This document shows, in pieces, positions 7,730 to 17,067 of a stretch of DNA of 52,312 nucleotides; position 1 is the first letter of the stretch, and each line of letters opens with the position of its first letter. Below the pieces are notes generated by a model. The model made no database searches. It had not been told where the DNA came from and saw nothing but the letters and a program-made list of their open reading frames with translations. Position numbers and translations under genes: made by a program. The stretch spans positions 1-52,312 of the forward strand of contig CALWBE010000007.1 of assembly GCA_944375955.1 (NCBI GenBank), in the 5' to 3' direction. The stretch is from an uncultured Clostridia bacterium. Its GTDB lineage: Bacteria; Bacillota; Clostridia; Oscillospirales; CAG-382.

Positions 7730-7756
7730 AAACCGCGTAAAAAATTTACGCGGTTT
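7730..7756. terminator. Bidirectional terminator between glyA and the foldase gene
   Basis: A 12-bp perfect stem (7730-7741 with 7745-7756) with a 3-base loop lies between A-rich and T-rich runs. It can serve the convergent glyA (+) and foldase (-) transcripts. Confidence 0.9.
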
Positions 7757-7810
7757 ATTTTTTATTATATGAAAACGAACCTGTAATTTACACTGTCCGC
7801 CGTTGCGTGC

Positions 7811-9031
7811 TTATAACTTTGTTACCGTCATTGAATCGAGTATTTCATTTAAAGAATTGAGATAATAAGCATAATTTATATCATAAAGCATCTCATCATA
7901 CAAATTTTCAAGCAAATACTCATCGCTTATCTCGGAAAGCGGATATCTTTTTATTATATGATATCCATAAAGAGACTCTACAATATCTGAAATTTCTCCT
8001 TCCTCAAGATCATATGCCGCATTTTCTACTTCCTCAACCATTACGTCATGTCCGAAAATATATCCTATTTCAACATCCATGTTATCAAGGCTTTTTTCCT
8101 TTGCAAGCTCCTCAAATGACGCTCCGGCTTTAAGTTCGGAAAGAATTTCCTCAGCCTCTTCTTCTGTTTCTACAAGAATATGCTTAATTCTTACATATGA
8201 CGATCTTGCATATTCTAAAAGCAAATCATCTGTAAAATCAAAAAATGCTGACTGCGCAAGTTCTATTAACTCCGAATCATATAAAAACTTCATCATTGCG
8301 GCATCTGTCGTATTTAAAAGCTCAATTTCGCTTTGATATTCTTCCGTTGTCATTAAGTCATAGATTCCCTTATTTATAAAATCCTTATCGGTTTCCACTA
8401 GTGCAATATCATTATTATCGGCATATGTTAATATGGCATAATAACACTTTATGTAATCCAATATTTCTTCTTCGGATACCGTGCCGATCATCAAAAAAAC
8501 GTTGCTCAGCAGCGCATATTCCGCCTGAGATATCTCATAGTCGTTTATCTTAAGAACTATCGTCTCGTCGGCCGCTGTAAGCACAGGTTCCGGCAGCTTT
8601 ACCGTTACCACCCTTACTATACGCTCTGCATCGTCCCAAAACACTTCACAGTCAAAACTTTCGGCAATCGCTCTTACAGGCACGAGCGTCCTCGAGTCTA
8701 CTATCTGTGCAGGAACATCAATTGCGATTTCTTCATCGTTTTTAATAATACGGTATTCGCCTATGCTTATCTTTACAACGTCTCCGTCTTTTTCGGAAAC
8801 CGCGGTCTTTGTACTGTCATCCCAATTTACCTCCGCGCCTATCGCTTCAAAAATAGCCCGCATAGGCACCATTGTTCTGTCATTTATTATTTGAGGTTCT
8901 ACATCAAAATCTATTTGAGTACCGTCTGTGTAAACGCTTACAGTCTTTGCTTCCTCAGCATACGCCTCTATTCCGAAAAGCATCATTCCGGAAATCAATG
9001 CAACACATAATCCTTTAATAACTCTATTCAT
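7811..9031 (-). CDS. Secreted foldase: stalk (copper amine oxidase-like N) domain plus parvulin PPIase
   Basis: A 406-residue exported protein. The N-terminus is a signal peptide ending near AYAEE. Residues ~30-145 form two copies of the copper amine oxidase N-terminal-like (stalk) repeat, each with the motif RTMVPMRAIFEAIG or RTLVPVRAIAESF followed by WDD. Residues ~160-400 resemble the SurA/PrsA family, with a parvulin (PpiC) peptidyl-prolyl isomerase core beginning YVRIKHILVETEEEAEEIL and ending YGYHIIKR. It probably helps fold secreted proteins outside the membrane, and the stalk repeats may bind wall or surface partners. There is no lipobox, unlike PrsA. It is monocistronic, with a promoter at 9083-9111. 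The domain calls are firm, the clients are unknown. Confidence 0.85.
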   Translation of the reverse strand: MNRVIKGLCVALISGMMLFGIEAYAEEAKTVSVYTDGTQIDFDVEPQIINDRTMVPMRAIFEAIGAEVNWDDSTKTAVSEKDGDVVKISIGEYRIIKNDEEIAIDVPAQIVDSRTLVPVRAIAESFDCEVFWDDAERIVRVVTVKLPEPVLTAADETIVLKINDYEISQAEYALLSNVFLMIGTVSEEEILDYIKCYYAILTYADNNDIALVETDKDFINKGIYDLMTTEEYQSEIELLNTTDAAMMKFLYDSELIELAQSAFFDFTDDLLLEYARSSYVRIKHILVETEEEAEEILSELKAGASFEELAKEKSLDNMDVEIGYIFGHDVMVEEVENAAYDLEEGEISDIVESLYGYHIIKRYPLSEISDEYLLENLYDEMLYDINYAYYLNSLNEILDSMTVTKL

Positions 9032-9082
9032 TTCTTCCTCTTTCTGTTTATAAACAAATTATAAACCAAATATGTTTTTTTT

Positions 9083-9111
9083 AGTATAACATTTTAATGT
9101 AAAAAAGTCAA
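9083..9111 (-). promoter_or_regulatory. Sigma-A promoter of the foldase gene
   Basis: TTGACT (9106-9111), 17 bp, TATACT (9083-9088) on the minus strand, about 50 bp before the start codon. Confidence 0.75.
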
Positions 9112-9193
9112 CGGTACGTATTTCTTTGACTTTTGTATTTATAGTTTTATAAAATACTTTTTAGATATCCATTCTTTAATTAAATATAAAAAA

Positions 9194-9221
9194 GACCCTG
9201 CAAAATTGCTTTTGCAAGGTC
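9194..9221 (-). terminator. Terminator of ppdK
   Basis: A 12-bp stem with one G-U pair (9210-9221 with 9194-9205) and a 4-base loop is followed by a run of T on the minus strand, 72 bp after the ppdK stop codon. Confidence 0.85.
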
Positions 9222-9292
9222 AATTTTATAATTTAGTTTGCATTTTTTGTCAAAAAGCGTATTGCCTTTTAACAAAAATATTTTGTTTTGTT

Positions 9293-11920
9293 TTAGTCTT
9301 TGATAGCTGCCTGTGCCGCTGCAAGTCTTGCAATCGGAACACGGAACGGTGAGCATGATACATAAGTGAGACCGATCTTATGGCAGAATTCCACAGATGT
9401 AGGATCTCCGCCGTGCTCGCCGCATATACCGCAATGCAGATCCGGGCGAACGCTCTTACCAAGCTTAACAGCCATTTCCATAAGCTTTCCTACGCCTACC
9501 TGATCAAGTTTTGCAAAAGGATCGTTTTCATAAATCTTTGTATCATAATAAGAATTAAGGAACTTTCCTGCATCGTCTCTTGAGAAACCAAAGGTCATCT
9601 GTGTAAGGTCGTTAGTACCGAAGCAGAAGAACTCAGCCTCTTTTGCAATTTCGTCAGCCGTGAGACAAGCTCTCGGAATTTCTATCATAGTACCTACTTC
9701 ATACTTCATATCAACACCAGAAGCAGCAATTTCTGCATCTGCAACTTCGCATACTATTTTCTTTACGAATGCGAGTTCCTTAGCGTCGCCTACGAGAGGA
9801 ATCATGATTTCGGGAACTATCTTCCAATCCATATGAGCTTTCTTAACATTTATAGCCGCACGGATAACAGCCTTTGTCTGCATCTTTGCGATTTCAGGAT
9901 AAGTTACTGTAAGACGGCATCCTCTGTGGCCCATCATAGGGTTAAACTCATGCAATGAAGCAATTATTGCCTTTATATCTTCAACAGTCTTGCCCTGAGC
10001 TTTTGCAAGAGCTTCTATATCCCTTTCCTCTGTAGGAACAAACTCATGGAGCGGAGGATCAAGGAAACGAATTGTTACAGGGTTGCCCTCGAGTGCTTCA
10101 TAAAGCTCTTCAAAGTCCTTCTGCTGATAAGGAAGAATCTTTTCAAGAGCAGCTTCTCTCTGTTCAACACTGTCAGAGCAGATCATTTCTCTGAATGCGG
10201 CTATTCTTTCCGGTTCAAAGAACATATGCTCTGTACGGCAAAGTCCTATACCTTCTGCGCCAAGTTCACGTGCTTTCTTTGCATCTCTCGGCGTATCGGC
10301 GTTTGTTCTTACCTGGAGCTTTCTGTACTTGTCAGCCCACTCCATAATCTGCTTAAACTCGCCGACTATTTCAGCGTCAACTGTCGGGATGATACCATCA
10401 TATATATTACCAGTAGAACCATCGATGGAAATGCTATCTCCTTCATGGAATGTTTTTCCGCCGAGCTGGAACTTCTTATTTGCTTCATCCATTATGATAT
10501 CGCCGCATCCGGATACGCAGCAGGTTCCCATTCCGCGGGCAACAACTGCAGCATGTGAAGTCATACCGCCGCGAACTGTAAGAATACCCTGTGAAGCCTT
10601 CATACCGGTGATATCTTCGGGAGATGTTTCAAGTCTTACAAGAACTACCTTTTCTCCTCTTGCCTTCCATGCTTCTGCGTCATCTGCTGTAAATACGATT
10701 TTTCCGCATGCAGCTCCGGGAGAAGCTCCGAGACCTTTACCGATAGGCGTAGCGCTCTTTAATGCCTTTGCGTCAAACTGAGGATGAAGAAGAGTGTCAA
10801 GATTTCTCGGATCTATCATAAGAACCGCTTCTTTTTCTGTTCTCATACCTTCTGCAACAAGATCACATGCTATCTTAAGCGCAGCTTTTGCAGTTCTCTT
10901 TCCGTTACGTGTCTGAAGCATATAAAGCTTTTTGTCTTCAATTGTGAATTCCATATCCTGCATATCGCGGTAATGGTCTTCAAGTGTTTTGCATATGCCC
11001 TTAAACTGCTCGAATACTTCAGGCATAATTGTTGCCATCTGATCTATCTTCATAGGTGTACGCACGCCGGCAACAACGTCTTCGCCCTGGGCGTTCATAA
11101 GGAATTCGCCCATAAGTTTCTTTTCGCCTGTCGCAGGATCACGGGTAAATGCAACGCCTGTACCTGATGTTTCGCCCATATTTCCGAACGCCATCATCTG
11201 TACGTTAACTGCTGTTCCCCATGAATAAGGTATATCATTATCACGTCTATATACATTTGCTCTCGGATTATCCCATGAACGGAACACTGCTTTTATAGCC
11301 TCGAAAAGCTGTTCTTTAGGATCTGTGGGGAAATCTTTTCCGATCTTTGCCTTATATTCAGCCTTAAACTGAGAAGCAAGCTCTTTAAGATCATCGGCTG
11401 TAAGCTCTACGTCCTGAGTTACACCCTTCTTTTCCTTCATCTCATCGATGAGCTGTTCAAAATATTTCTTTCCGACTTCCATAACAACATCGGAGAACAT
11501 CTGGATAAATCTTCTGTAGCAGTCCCATGCCCATCTCGGATTTCCGGATTTCTTTGCGAGTACTTCTACTACCTGCTCGTTAAGTCCGAGGTTAAGAATA
11601 GTATCCATCATACCGGGCATTGAAGCACGTGCGCCTGAACGTACTGATACAAGCAGCGGATTTTCCATGTCGCCGAATTTTTTGCCGGTAATTTCTTCCA
11701 TTTTAACGATGTTTTCCATAATTTCTGCCTGGATCTCATCGTTGATTTTTCTGCCGTCCTCATAGTACTGTGTGCAGGCTTCGGTTGTGATTGTGAAACC
11801 TTGAGGAACAGGGAGACCGATCTTTGTCATTTCGGCAAGATTTGCGCCCTTGCCGCCGAGAAGCTCGCGCATGTCCGCGTTGCCCTCTTTAAAGAGATAT
11901 ACATACTTTTTCTTTGTCAT
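9293..11920 (-). CDS. ppdK: Pyruvate, phosphate dikinase
   Basis: An 875-residue enzyme that interconverts pyruvate + ATP + Pi and PEP + AMP + PPi in the cytosol. It is common in anaerobes, where it replaces or complements pyruvate kinase. Domain order is canonical: N-terminal ATP-grasp (GGKGANLAEM start, VSVRSGARASMPGMMDT), the swivelling phosphohistidine domain with catalytic His456 in GGMTSHAAVVARGMG, and the C-terminal PEP/pyruvate TIM barrel with catalytic Cys833 in HCGICGEHGGDP. Length matches the Clostridium symbiosum enzyme. A GGAGG site lies nine bases before the ATG. It is monocistronic, with a terminator at 9194-9221. It links the pyruvate made by the KDPG aldolase to gluconeogenic PEP. 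Confidence 0.97.
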   Translation of the reverse strand: MTKKKYVYLFKEGNADMRELLGGKGANLAEMTKIGLPVPQGFTITTEACTQYYEDGRKINDEIQAEIMENIVKMEEITGKKFGDMENPLLVSVRSGARASMPGMMDTILNLGLNEQVVEVLAKKSGNPRWAWDCYRRFIQMFSDVVMEVGKKYFEQLIDEMKEKKGVTQDVELTADDLKELASQFKAEYKAKIGKDFPTDPKEQLFEAIKAVFRSWDNPRANVYRRDNDIPYSWGTAVNVQMMAFGNMGETSGTGVAFTRDPATGEKKLMGEFLMNAQGEDVVAGVRTPMKIDQMATIMPEVFEQFKGICKTLEDHYRDMQDMEFTIEDKKLYMLQTRNGKRTAKAALKIACDLVAEGMRTEKEAVLMIDPRNLDTLLHPQFDAKALKSATPIGKGLGASPGAACGKIVFTADDAEAWKARGEKVVLVRLETSPEDITGMKASQGILTVRGGMTSHAAVVARGMGTCCVSGCGDIIMDEANKKFQLGGKTFHEGDSISIDGSTGNIYDGIIPTVDAEIVGEFKQIMEWADKYRKLQVRTNADTPRDAKKARELGAEGIGLCRTEHMFFEPERIAAFREMICSDSVEQREAALEKILPYQQKDFEELYEALEGNPVTIRFLDPPLHEFVPTEERDIEALAKAQGKTVEDIKAIIASLHEFNPMMGHRGCRLTVTYPEIAKMQTKAVIRAAINVKKAHMDWKIVPEIMIPLVGDAKELAFVKKIVCEVADAEIAASGVDMKYEVGTMIEIPRACLTADEIAKEAEFFCFGTNDLTQMTFGFSRDDAGKFLNSYYDTKIYENDPFAKLDQVGVGKLMEMAVKLGKSVRPDLHCGICGEHGGDPTSVEFCHKIGLTYVSCSPFRVPIARLAAAQAAIKD

Positions 11921-11972
11921 GTATTTTCCCCTCCGTTAAAATTTAAAATATTTGCATAATTTCGCATCGATT

Positions 11973-11978
11973 ATTATA
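11973..11978 (-). promoter_or_regulatory. Probable extended -10 element of ppdK
   Basis: TGATATAAT is present on the minus strand 53 bp before the ppdK start (TATAAT at 11973-11978 with an upstream TG). I see no good -35. The rest of 11979-12144 is AT-rich and holds nothing else I can identify. Confidence 0.4.
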
Positions 11979-12144
11979 TCACAAAAAAAATTGTTTTTCC
12001 ATAGTATTTTGCCATTTTTTTGATATTTACACATTATTTACAAACATATTTAATTCTAAAAAGTCTTTTTATTGCATTTTTTATATTCTGCAAAGCATAT
12101 ACCGTAAAATACACATTATTTTTATATTTTTTATTATAAATAGA

Positions 12145-12175
12145 AAAACCTTTGTCTTATTCAGGCAAAGGTTTT
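12145..12175 (-). terminator. Terminator of glyS
   Basis: A 10-bp stem (12166-12175 with 12145-12154) and 11-base loop 21 bases after the glyS stop, followed by a short U-rich stretch on the minus strand. Confidence 0.75.
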
Positions 12176-12195
12176 CACAATCCGTTTATACACTA

Positions 12196-13593
12196 TCAAA
12201 AAGCTGTTTTCTCTTCAATATATGCTTTTAGCTCTTCAATCTTTATGCGTATCTGCTCCATTGTGTCACGGTCACGTACAGTCACGCAGCCGTCATTTTC
12301 AGAATCAAAATCATATGTTATACAGAACGGTGTTCCTATTTCGTCCTCGCGTCTGTATCTCTTTCCTATACTTCCGGCATCGTCAAAATCAACGCTGAAA
12401 TATTTTCTCAAATCATCGCATATCTCCGAGGCTTTATCCGAAAGCTTCTTTGAGAGCGGAAGCACCGCCGCTTTATAAGGAGCAAGGAACGGATGCAGGT
12501 GAAGTACAGTTCTTGTCTCTCCATCGTCAAGCTGTTCTTCGTCATACGCGTCGCATAAAAATGCGAGAAAGCTTCTTTCAACACCGAGCGACGGCTCGAC
12601 AACATACGGTATATAATGTGTATTTGTCTCCTGATCAAAATATGTCAGATCCTTACCTGAAGTATTCTGATGCTGTGTGAGGTCATAATCAGTTCTGTCG
12701 GCAATTCCCCACAGCTCTCCCCATCCGAACGGGAATAAAAATTCAAAGTCGGTAGTCGCCTTGGAATAAAAGCTAAGCTCTTCCGGCTCATGGTCGCGAA
12801 GGCGCAGATTTTCTTCTCTCATGCCGAGAGACAACAGCCAGTCACGGCAGAATGCGCGCCAATATGCAAACCATTCAAGGTCGGTATCGGGCTTGCAGAA
12901 AAATTCAAGCTCCATCTGTTCAAACTCGCGCACGCGGAATATGAAATTGCCGGGCGTAATCTCATTGCGGAATGATTTTCCTATCTGTCCTATACCAAAA
13001 GGCAGTTTTTTTCTTGCAGTACGCTGAACATTCGCAAAGTTAACAAATATGCCCTGTGCCGTTTCAGGACGAAGATATACCGTATTCTTTGCGTCCTCTG
13101 TAACTCCTTGGAAAGTCTTAAACATAAGATTGAACTGACGTATGTCTGTAAAGTTATGTTTTCCGCAGGTCGGACAAGGAATGTTGTTTGTGTCAATAAA
13201 TTCTTTCATTTCCTGCTGTGAAAATGCGTCTACCGGCTTTTCAAGCTCAAATGATGTCTCGGCGCACCAATCCTCAATTATTTTATCAGCACGAAAGCGT
13301 TCATGGCACTCTCGACAGTCCATAAGAGGATCGGAAAATCCTCCGAGATGCCCCGACGCCACCCATGTCTGAGGGTTCATAAGTATAGCTGCGTCAAGTC
13401 CGACATTATATTTGTTTTCCTGTACAAACTTTTTCCACCATGCTCTTTTTATGTTATTTTTCAGCTCTACTCCCAACGGACCGTAATCCCACGTGTTCGC
13501 AAGTCCTCCGTATATTTCGCTTCCGGCATAAACATATCCTCTTCCTTTGCAGAAAGCAACGATTTTATCCATGGACTTATCTAAATTGTTCAT
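12196..13593 (-). CDS. glyS: Glycyl-tRNA synthetase, class II dimeric type
   Basis: A 465-residue aminoacyl-tRNA synthetase of the single-chain, eukaryote/archaea-like type (alpha2), not the bacterial alpha2beta2 type. The sequence opens with [21 protein letters not shown]. It contains the zinc-like cysteines CRECH and CPTCGKH around residues 90-150. It has class II motif 2 in [28 protein letters not shown], cited here by its core FRNEITP, and motif 3 in [13 protein letters not shown]. The C-terminal anticodon-binding domain ([10 protein letters not shown]) completes it. AGGGG precedes the ATG. It lies 95 bases after kdgK. I looked for a glycine T-box in that gap and saw none. Confidence 0.95.
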   Translation of the reverse strand: MNNLDKSMDKIVAFCKGRGYVYAGSEIYGGLANTWDYGPLGVELKNNIKRAWWKKFVQENKYNVGLDAAILMNPQTWVASGHLGGFSDPLMDCRECHERFRADKIIEDWCAETSFELEKPVDAFSQQEMKEFIDTNNIPCPTCGKHNFTDIRQFNLMFKTFQGVTEDAKNTVYLRPETAQGIFVNFANVQRTARKKLPFGIGQIGKSFRNEITPGNFIFRVREFEQMELEFFCKPDTDLEWFAYWRAFCRDWLLSLGMREENLRLRDHEPEELSFYSKATTDFEFLFPFGWGELWGIADRTDYDLTQHQNTSGKDLTYFDQETNTHYIPYVVEPSLGVERSFLAFLCDAYDEEQLDDGETRTVLHLHPFLAPYKAAVLPLSKKLSDKASEICDDLRKYFSVDFDDAGSIGKRYRREDEIGTPFCITYDFDSENDGCVTVRDRDTMEQIRIKIEELKAYIEEKTAF

Positions 13594-13687
13594 TTTTGTT
13601 TTCCCCTTCAGATTTTTTATATTTTGCAGTTTGTATATCTGTTTATTTCAGACAATGCTTAGAAAAATTGCTTTTAGGAATATTCTT

Positions 13688-14695
13688 TTACCGCGAGGTT
13701 CTTCCGTTTCCTCCGAACTTTACTAACCGTTCGACGTCTTCTTTTGAAACAAGATTATAATCGCCCTCTATAGAATGCTTCAATACTCCTGCCGCAGCTG
13801 CAAAATCAACCGCGTCCTGAGTTTTATATCCTGCAAGCTGCGTATATATATATGCTCCGCAGAAAGCATCTCCTCCGCCGACTCTATCCACCATGTGCAT
13901 TTTATACATTTCGGAAAAACATGCTTCCTTGCCGTCATATATCATTGCTCCCCATTTATTGTCGTCGGCAGTAATGCTTTCGCGAATGGTTATTACCGAC
14001 GCCTTTAAAGAGAATTTTTCATAAAGCTGACGTGCAACGCTTATATATGCCTCCCTTGTTGAAGGTTTGCAATTCTCCGGCTTTATTCCGAATATAAAAT
14101 CCGCATGTTCCTCGTTCGCCACCAGAACGTCTACAAACGGCATTATTTCTGTCATAACAGCTGCACATTCCTCTATTGTCCAAAGCTTATTTCTGTAATT
14201 CAAATCGCAGCTTACGGTTATACCTTTTTTTCTGCACACCTTAAGAGCTTCGGTCAAAACTTTTACTATATTGTCTCCCAGTGCCGGAGTTATTCCGGTA
14301 AAATGGAACCAATCTGTCCCGTTCAATATTTTTTCCCAATCGTAATCTTCAACGGTGCTTTCGGAAAAAGCAGAATATTTTCTGTCATATATTACTTTTG
14401 ATCCGCGCTGTGACGCTCCTTTTTCAAGATAATATACGCCTATTCTGTCTCCGCCGCGTACTACCTCGGAAGTATCTACTCCGTAACGGCGTATGGAATT
14501 TATCGCCATCTGTCCTATTTCGTGGCAAGGAAGCTTTGTTATGTAATGCGAGTCAACGCCGAACTGGGCAAGCGAAACCGCGACATTTGCTTCCGCTCCG
14601 CCAAAATTTGCAACAAAACTGTCCGTCTGTAAAAATCTGCGATAACCGTCAGGATTTAACCGAAGCATTATTTCTCCGAAACAAACTGCTTTCAT
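13688..14695 (-). CDS. kdgK: 2-keto-3-deoxygluconate kinase (PfkB family sugar kinase)
   Basis: A PfkB-fold kinase of about 335 residues. The start MKAVCFGEIMLRLNP and the N-terminal GGAEANVAVSLAQFG segment are characteristic of KDG kinases. The catalytic Asp276 lies in the PfkB signature VGGGDAFCGAYIY. It phosphorylates 2-keto-3-deoxygluconate to KDPG, the substrate of the aldolase at 1.9 kb, in uronate or pectin catabolism. The start is uncertain: ATG at 14693-14695, 12 bases from AAGGAG, or TTG two codons earlier at 6-base spacing. I prefer the ATG from family alignment. A strong promoter and a 23-bp palindrome upstream suggest repression by a dedicated regulator. Confidence 0.85.
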   Translation of the reverse strand: MKAVCFGEIMLRLNPDGYRRFLQTDSFVANFGGAEANVAVSLAQFGVDSHYITKLPCHEIGQMAINSIRRYGVDTSEVVRGGDRIGVYYLEKGASQRGSKVIYDRKYSAFSESTVEDYDWEKILNGTDWFHFTGITPALGDNIVKVLTEALKVCRKKGITVSCDLNYRNKLWTIEECAAVMTEIMPFVDVLVANEEHADFIFGIKPENCKPSTREAYISVARQLYEKFSLKASVITIRESITADDNKWGAMIYDGKEACFSEMYKMHMVDRVGGGDAFCGAYIYTQLAGYKTQDAVDFAAAAGVLKHSIEGDYNLVSKEDVERLVKFGGNGRTSR

Positions 14696-14762
14696 TATCA
14701 ATCCGCACTCCTTAAAGTAATTATAAAACTTGTTGTATTTACATTAAAAATATGTTAAAATA

Positions 14763-14785
14763 TGCAAAAACAGTCTATTTTTGCA
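14763..14785. promoter_or_regulatory. Palindromic operator between kdgK and rlmH
   Basis: TGCAAAAA (14763-14770) and TTTTTGCA (14778-14785) form a perfect 8-bp inverted repeat with a 7-bp spacer. It lies about 12 bp downstream of the kdgK -10, so a bound repressor would block early transcription. No regulator gene is adjacent, so the protein is unknown. The arrangement fits LacI-, GntR- or IclR-type sugar regulators. Confidence 0.5.
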
Positions 14786-14796
14786 GTCACAGATAT

Positions 14797-14825
14797 ATAA
14801 TACACTTTTTTAATCGTTCTGTCAA
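14797..14825 (-). promoter_or_regulatory. Sigma-A promoter of kdgK
   Basis: TTGACA (14820-14825), 17 bp, TATTAT (14797-14802) on the minus strand, about 100 bp before the start codon. The overlapping TATAAT at 14796-14801 on the plus strand may be the -10 of rlmH, but it has no good -35. Confidence 0.75.
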
Positions 14826-14856
14826 CAAAGAGAAATAAATTTTATCGGAGGATTCA

Positions 14857-15339
14857 ATGCTGTCAGTTAATCTTATTTATTTAGGCAATGAAAAGGAAAA
14901 ATACTATAATGAAGCAGCCGATGAATATATAAAACGTCTCCGTGCTTTCTGTACGTTCAATTCAAAAAATTTAAAAGATGAGCGTTTATCTTTATCTCCG
15001 TCTGAAAGTGAAATTTCCTCAGCTCTCGAAAAGGAAGGTGCTTGCATACTTAAAGCAATCCCTTCAAAAAGCTACAAAATCGCAATGTGCGTCGAAGGAA
15101 AGCAGATCTCCTCAGAAGAATTCGCAAATCTTCTGTCGGAGCTTCCTTCAAAAGGCTTTTCGGCAGTTACATTTATAATAGGCAGTTCATGCGGCTTATC
15201 CGAAGAAGTAAAGAAAAACTGCGATCTGCGCTTATCGGTATCAAAAATGACCTTTCCGCACAAGCTTTTCAAAGTTATGCTGCTTGAGCAGATATACCGC
15301 GCCTTTTCTATAATTTCAGGCAGAAAATATCATAAATAG
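14857..15339 (+). CDS. rlmH: 23S rRNA pseudouridine1915 N3-methyltransferase
   Basis: A 160-residue SPOUT-class methyltransferase that methylates pseudouridine 1915 of 23S rRNA in helix 69. Family features are clear: the SAM-binding knot segment FIIGSSCGLSEEVKK (more often GGSxGL), followed by LRLSVSKMTFPHKLFKVMLLEQIYRA and the invariant C-terminus ending GRKYHK. Those residues are cited as separate blocks: SKMTFPH, LLEQIYRAF and YHK. Length matches the family (156-160). GGAGG lies before the ATG. It is single-copy housekeeping, and its context has no bearing on its role. Confidence 0.95.
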   Translation: MLSVNLIYLGNEKEKYYNEAADEYIKRLRAFCTFNSKNLKDERLSLSPSESEISSALEKEGACILKAIPSKSYKIAMCVEGKQISSEEFANLLSELPSKGFSAVTFIIGSSCGLSEEVKKNCDLRLSVSKMTFPHKLFKVMLLEQIYRAFSIISGRKYHK

Positions 15340-15370
15340 CAATACTGTTTTAATTTTATATAAGCTTAAT

Positions 15371-16900
15371 TTACCGCTTTTCAAAATAAGGCAGAACCGA
15401 TATCGGCGCGTCGACCTCAACTGTTTTTCCGCCTTCATAAATCTTTTCTCCCAAAAAGGCCCATCGTCCCGCCGGCAGTTTTACGCTGCGGCGGGTCTTT
15501 CCTTTTTCGATGACCGGCGCAACAAGTATTTTATTTCCCAGCATAAACTGATCGGTAACTTCTCCGAAATTTTCTCCCGGAAATTCATATTCCATATACC
15601 TTGCGATAGGTTCTCCTGTTTTTCCGGCTTCCTCGGCAAGCATAAGAATATAATACGCATACTGCGTGTGCAATCTTGCAGCTTTAAGGCAAAGAGCTGC
15701 GTTTTCTTCAGACAAAACTCTCCACGGAGCCGCCGAAAACTGCATCATCGGCATAAGTGCCGCGCACTGCGCATATCTCACCACAAGTTCTTCGTCAAGT
15801 CGCTCCTTGAGTCCGTCATCTCTGAAAAACGACCATTCTCCTCCGCCTATCATATCCGGACATGTATATGCGTATCCCATTATTCCCTGTGTAAGTGTAT
15901 TCGGTATGAGAGACGCCATTCCATTTTCATTCCATGAATGATATTTATCCGCAAGCCTCTGTACCAGCGGATATCCCTGACATCCGACACAGGCGCGGTA
16001 TTCATTATATTTGTAATTGAGTCCGAATTTGGCCCAAAGCTCGGAAAACGTGTTAGGGTCGGCTCCGCCGAGATTTATTTTATCAAACTCATAAAATCTT
16101 GCGTCTCCCGCATCAAATTTGAATCCGTCTATCCCATAATTATCGCAAAGTTTTCTCAGTTTTTCGTTATACCACAATATCGCCACCGGATTTGTCAGAT
16201 CAAGCGTTGCGGAATATCCGTCCCACCATTCGTGAAGCGACGGCTTGCCATTTTCAAGCTTTGTCAAAAGATTTTTTTCCTTTAGCTCCCGATATTCAGG
16301 ACTATCCGGAGAAATATATGGACATGTCCACAACATTACTTTAAATCCGTATGAATGCAGTTTTTCCACCATGCCTCGCGGATCAGGAAATTTTTCCGGA
16401 TCAAATTCCCAGCAGCCGTAATATTTCTGCCATGTGTCATCTATCATAAGTATACCTGCCGGATATCCGTTTTCTATAATTCCACGGGCATACTTCAAAA
16501 CATCTTCCTGATTTTGATTATACATAAGCTCTATCCATGTATTGTACTGAGGAGTCTCAAAAAATTCACGCGGAGGAATACCACGCTGCGGCGCAAAATG
16601 TGCTTTGCAAGCTTCAAGAAAAGCTTCTTTCAAGGTATTTCCAGCTTCAATAAGTTCTATAACGCCTTCGGTTGTTACCGTGATTTCACCGTCTTTCACT
16701 TTTATAGCAAAACATTTTTCACTATATATATACCTTCCTTGATTTGAAATAAGTATCGGACATACCTGATTTAACGTGCGGTTTATTCTAAAGTCTGCAT
16801 CATATTCTGACTTTTCCGTAAGCGGAAATTTTGTTCCGTCATCTGCACACAGTCCATACCAACATTCTCCTGTATTGATTTTTACAGAATAGCTATTCAT
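15371..16900 (-). CDS. GH31 family glycoside hydrolase, cytoplasmic
   Basis: A 509-residue retaining glycosidase of family 31. Key residues: probable nucleophile Asp263 in GIDGFKFDAGD and probable acid/base Asp349 in CPDMIGGGEW. WIELMYNQ, GILMIDDTW and the C-terminal segment GNKILVAPVIEKG are GH31 hallmarks. The form KFD(A/G)G departs from the WxDMNE of alpha-glucosidases and is seen in GH31 subgroups with other substrates (alpha-galactosidase or sulfoquinovosidase-like). The substrate is therefore open. There is no signal peptide. The start at 16898-16900 follows a GAGGAGA site. The ATG six codons earlier contains that site, so it is rejected. It is paralogous to the gene at 24.7-26.2 kb. 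Confidence 0.85.
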   Translation of the reverse strand: MNSYSVKINTGECWYGLCADDGTKFPLTEKSEYDADFRINRTLNQVCPILISNQGRYIYSEKCFAIKVKDGEITVTTEGVIELIEAGNTLKEAFLEACKAHFAPQRGIPPREFFETPQYNTWIELMYNQNQEDVLKYARGIIENGYPAGILMIDDTWQKYYGCWEFDPEKFPDPRGMVEKLHSYGFKVMLWTCPYISPDSPEYRELKEKNLLTKLENGKPSLHEWWDGYSATLDLTNPVAILWYNEKLRKLCDNYGIDGFKFDAGDARFYEFDKINLGGADPNTFSELWAKFGLNYKYNEYRACVGCQGYPLVQRLADKYHSWNENGMASLIPNTLTQGIMGYAYTCPDMIGGGEWSFFRDDGLKERLDEELVVRYAQCAALMPMMQFSAAPWRVLSEENAALCLKAARLHTQYAYYILMLAEEAGKTGEPIARYMEYEFPGENFGEVTDQFMLGNKILVAPVIEKGKTRRSVKLPAGRWAFLGEKIYEGGKTVEVDAPISVLPYFEKR

Positions 16901-16950
16901 ATTTTTCTTTCTCCTCATTATTTTTAATATTACAGAAAATATAATAAAAT

Positions 16951-16999
16951 CAGTCCGAACGCAATATGCCCTTAAACGGCATATTACGGCTGCGGACTG
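16951..16999 (-). terminator. Imperfect hairpin after hpt, probable terminator
   Basis: CAGTCCG (16951-16957) and CGGACTG (16993-16999), with CAATATGCC and GGCATATTA inside them, form a long interrupted stem. It lies about 70 bp after hpt and is followed on the minus strand by a U-rich stretch. It probably ends the hpt transcript. It also sits 50 bp before the GH31 start, so an operator role is possible. Confidence 0.55.
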
Positions 17000-17067
17000 T
17001 TTTAAAATGATTTTAGTTTAAAATTTTTTATCTTTATTATTTAAATATCTATTTATCATAAATTATT

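Noticed and set aside
10046..10558. 170-codon frame opposite ppdK
   Set aside because: It lies wholly inside ppdK, with no recognisable protein features. ppdK is certain on the other strand.
13594..13687. Glycine T-box before glyS
   Set aside because: Only 94 bases separate glyS from kdgK, with no T-box bulge sequence (TGGNACCGCG) and no terminator.
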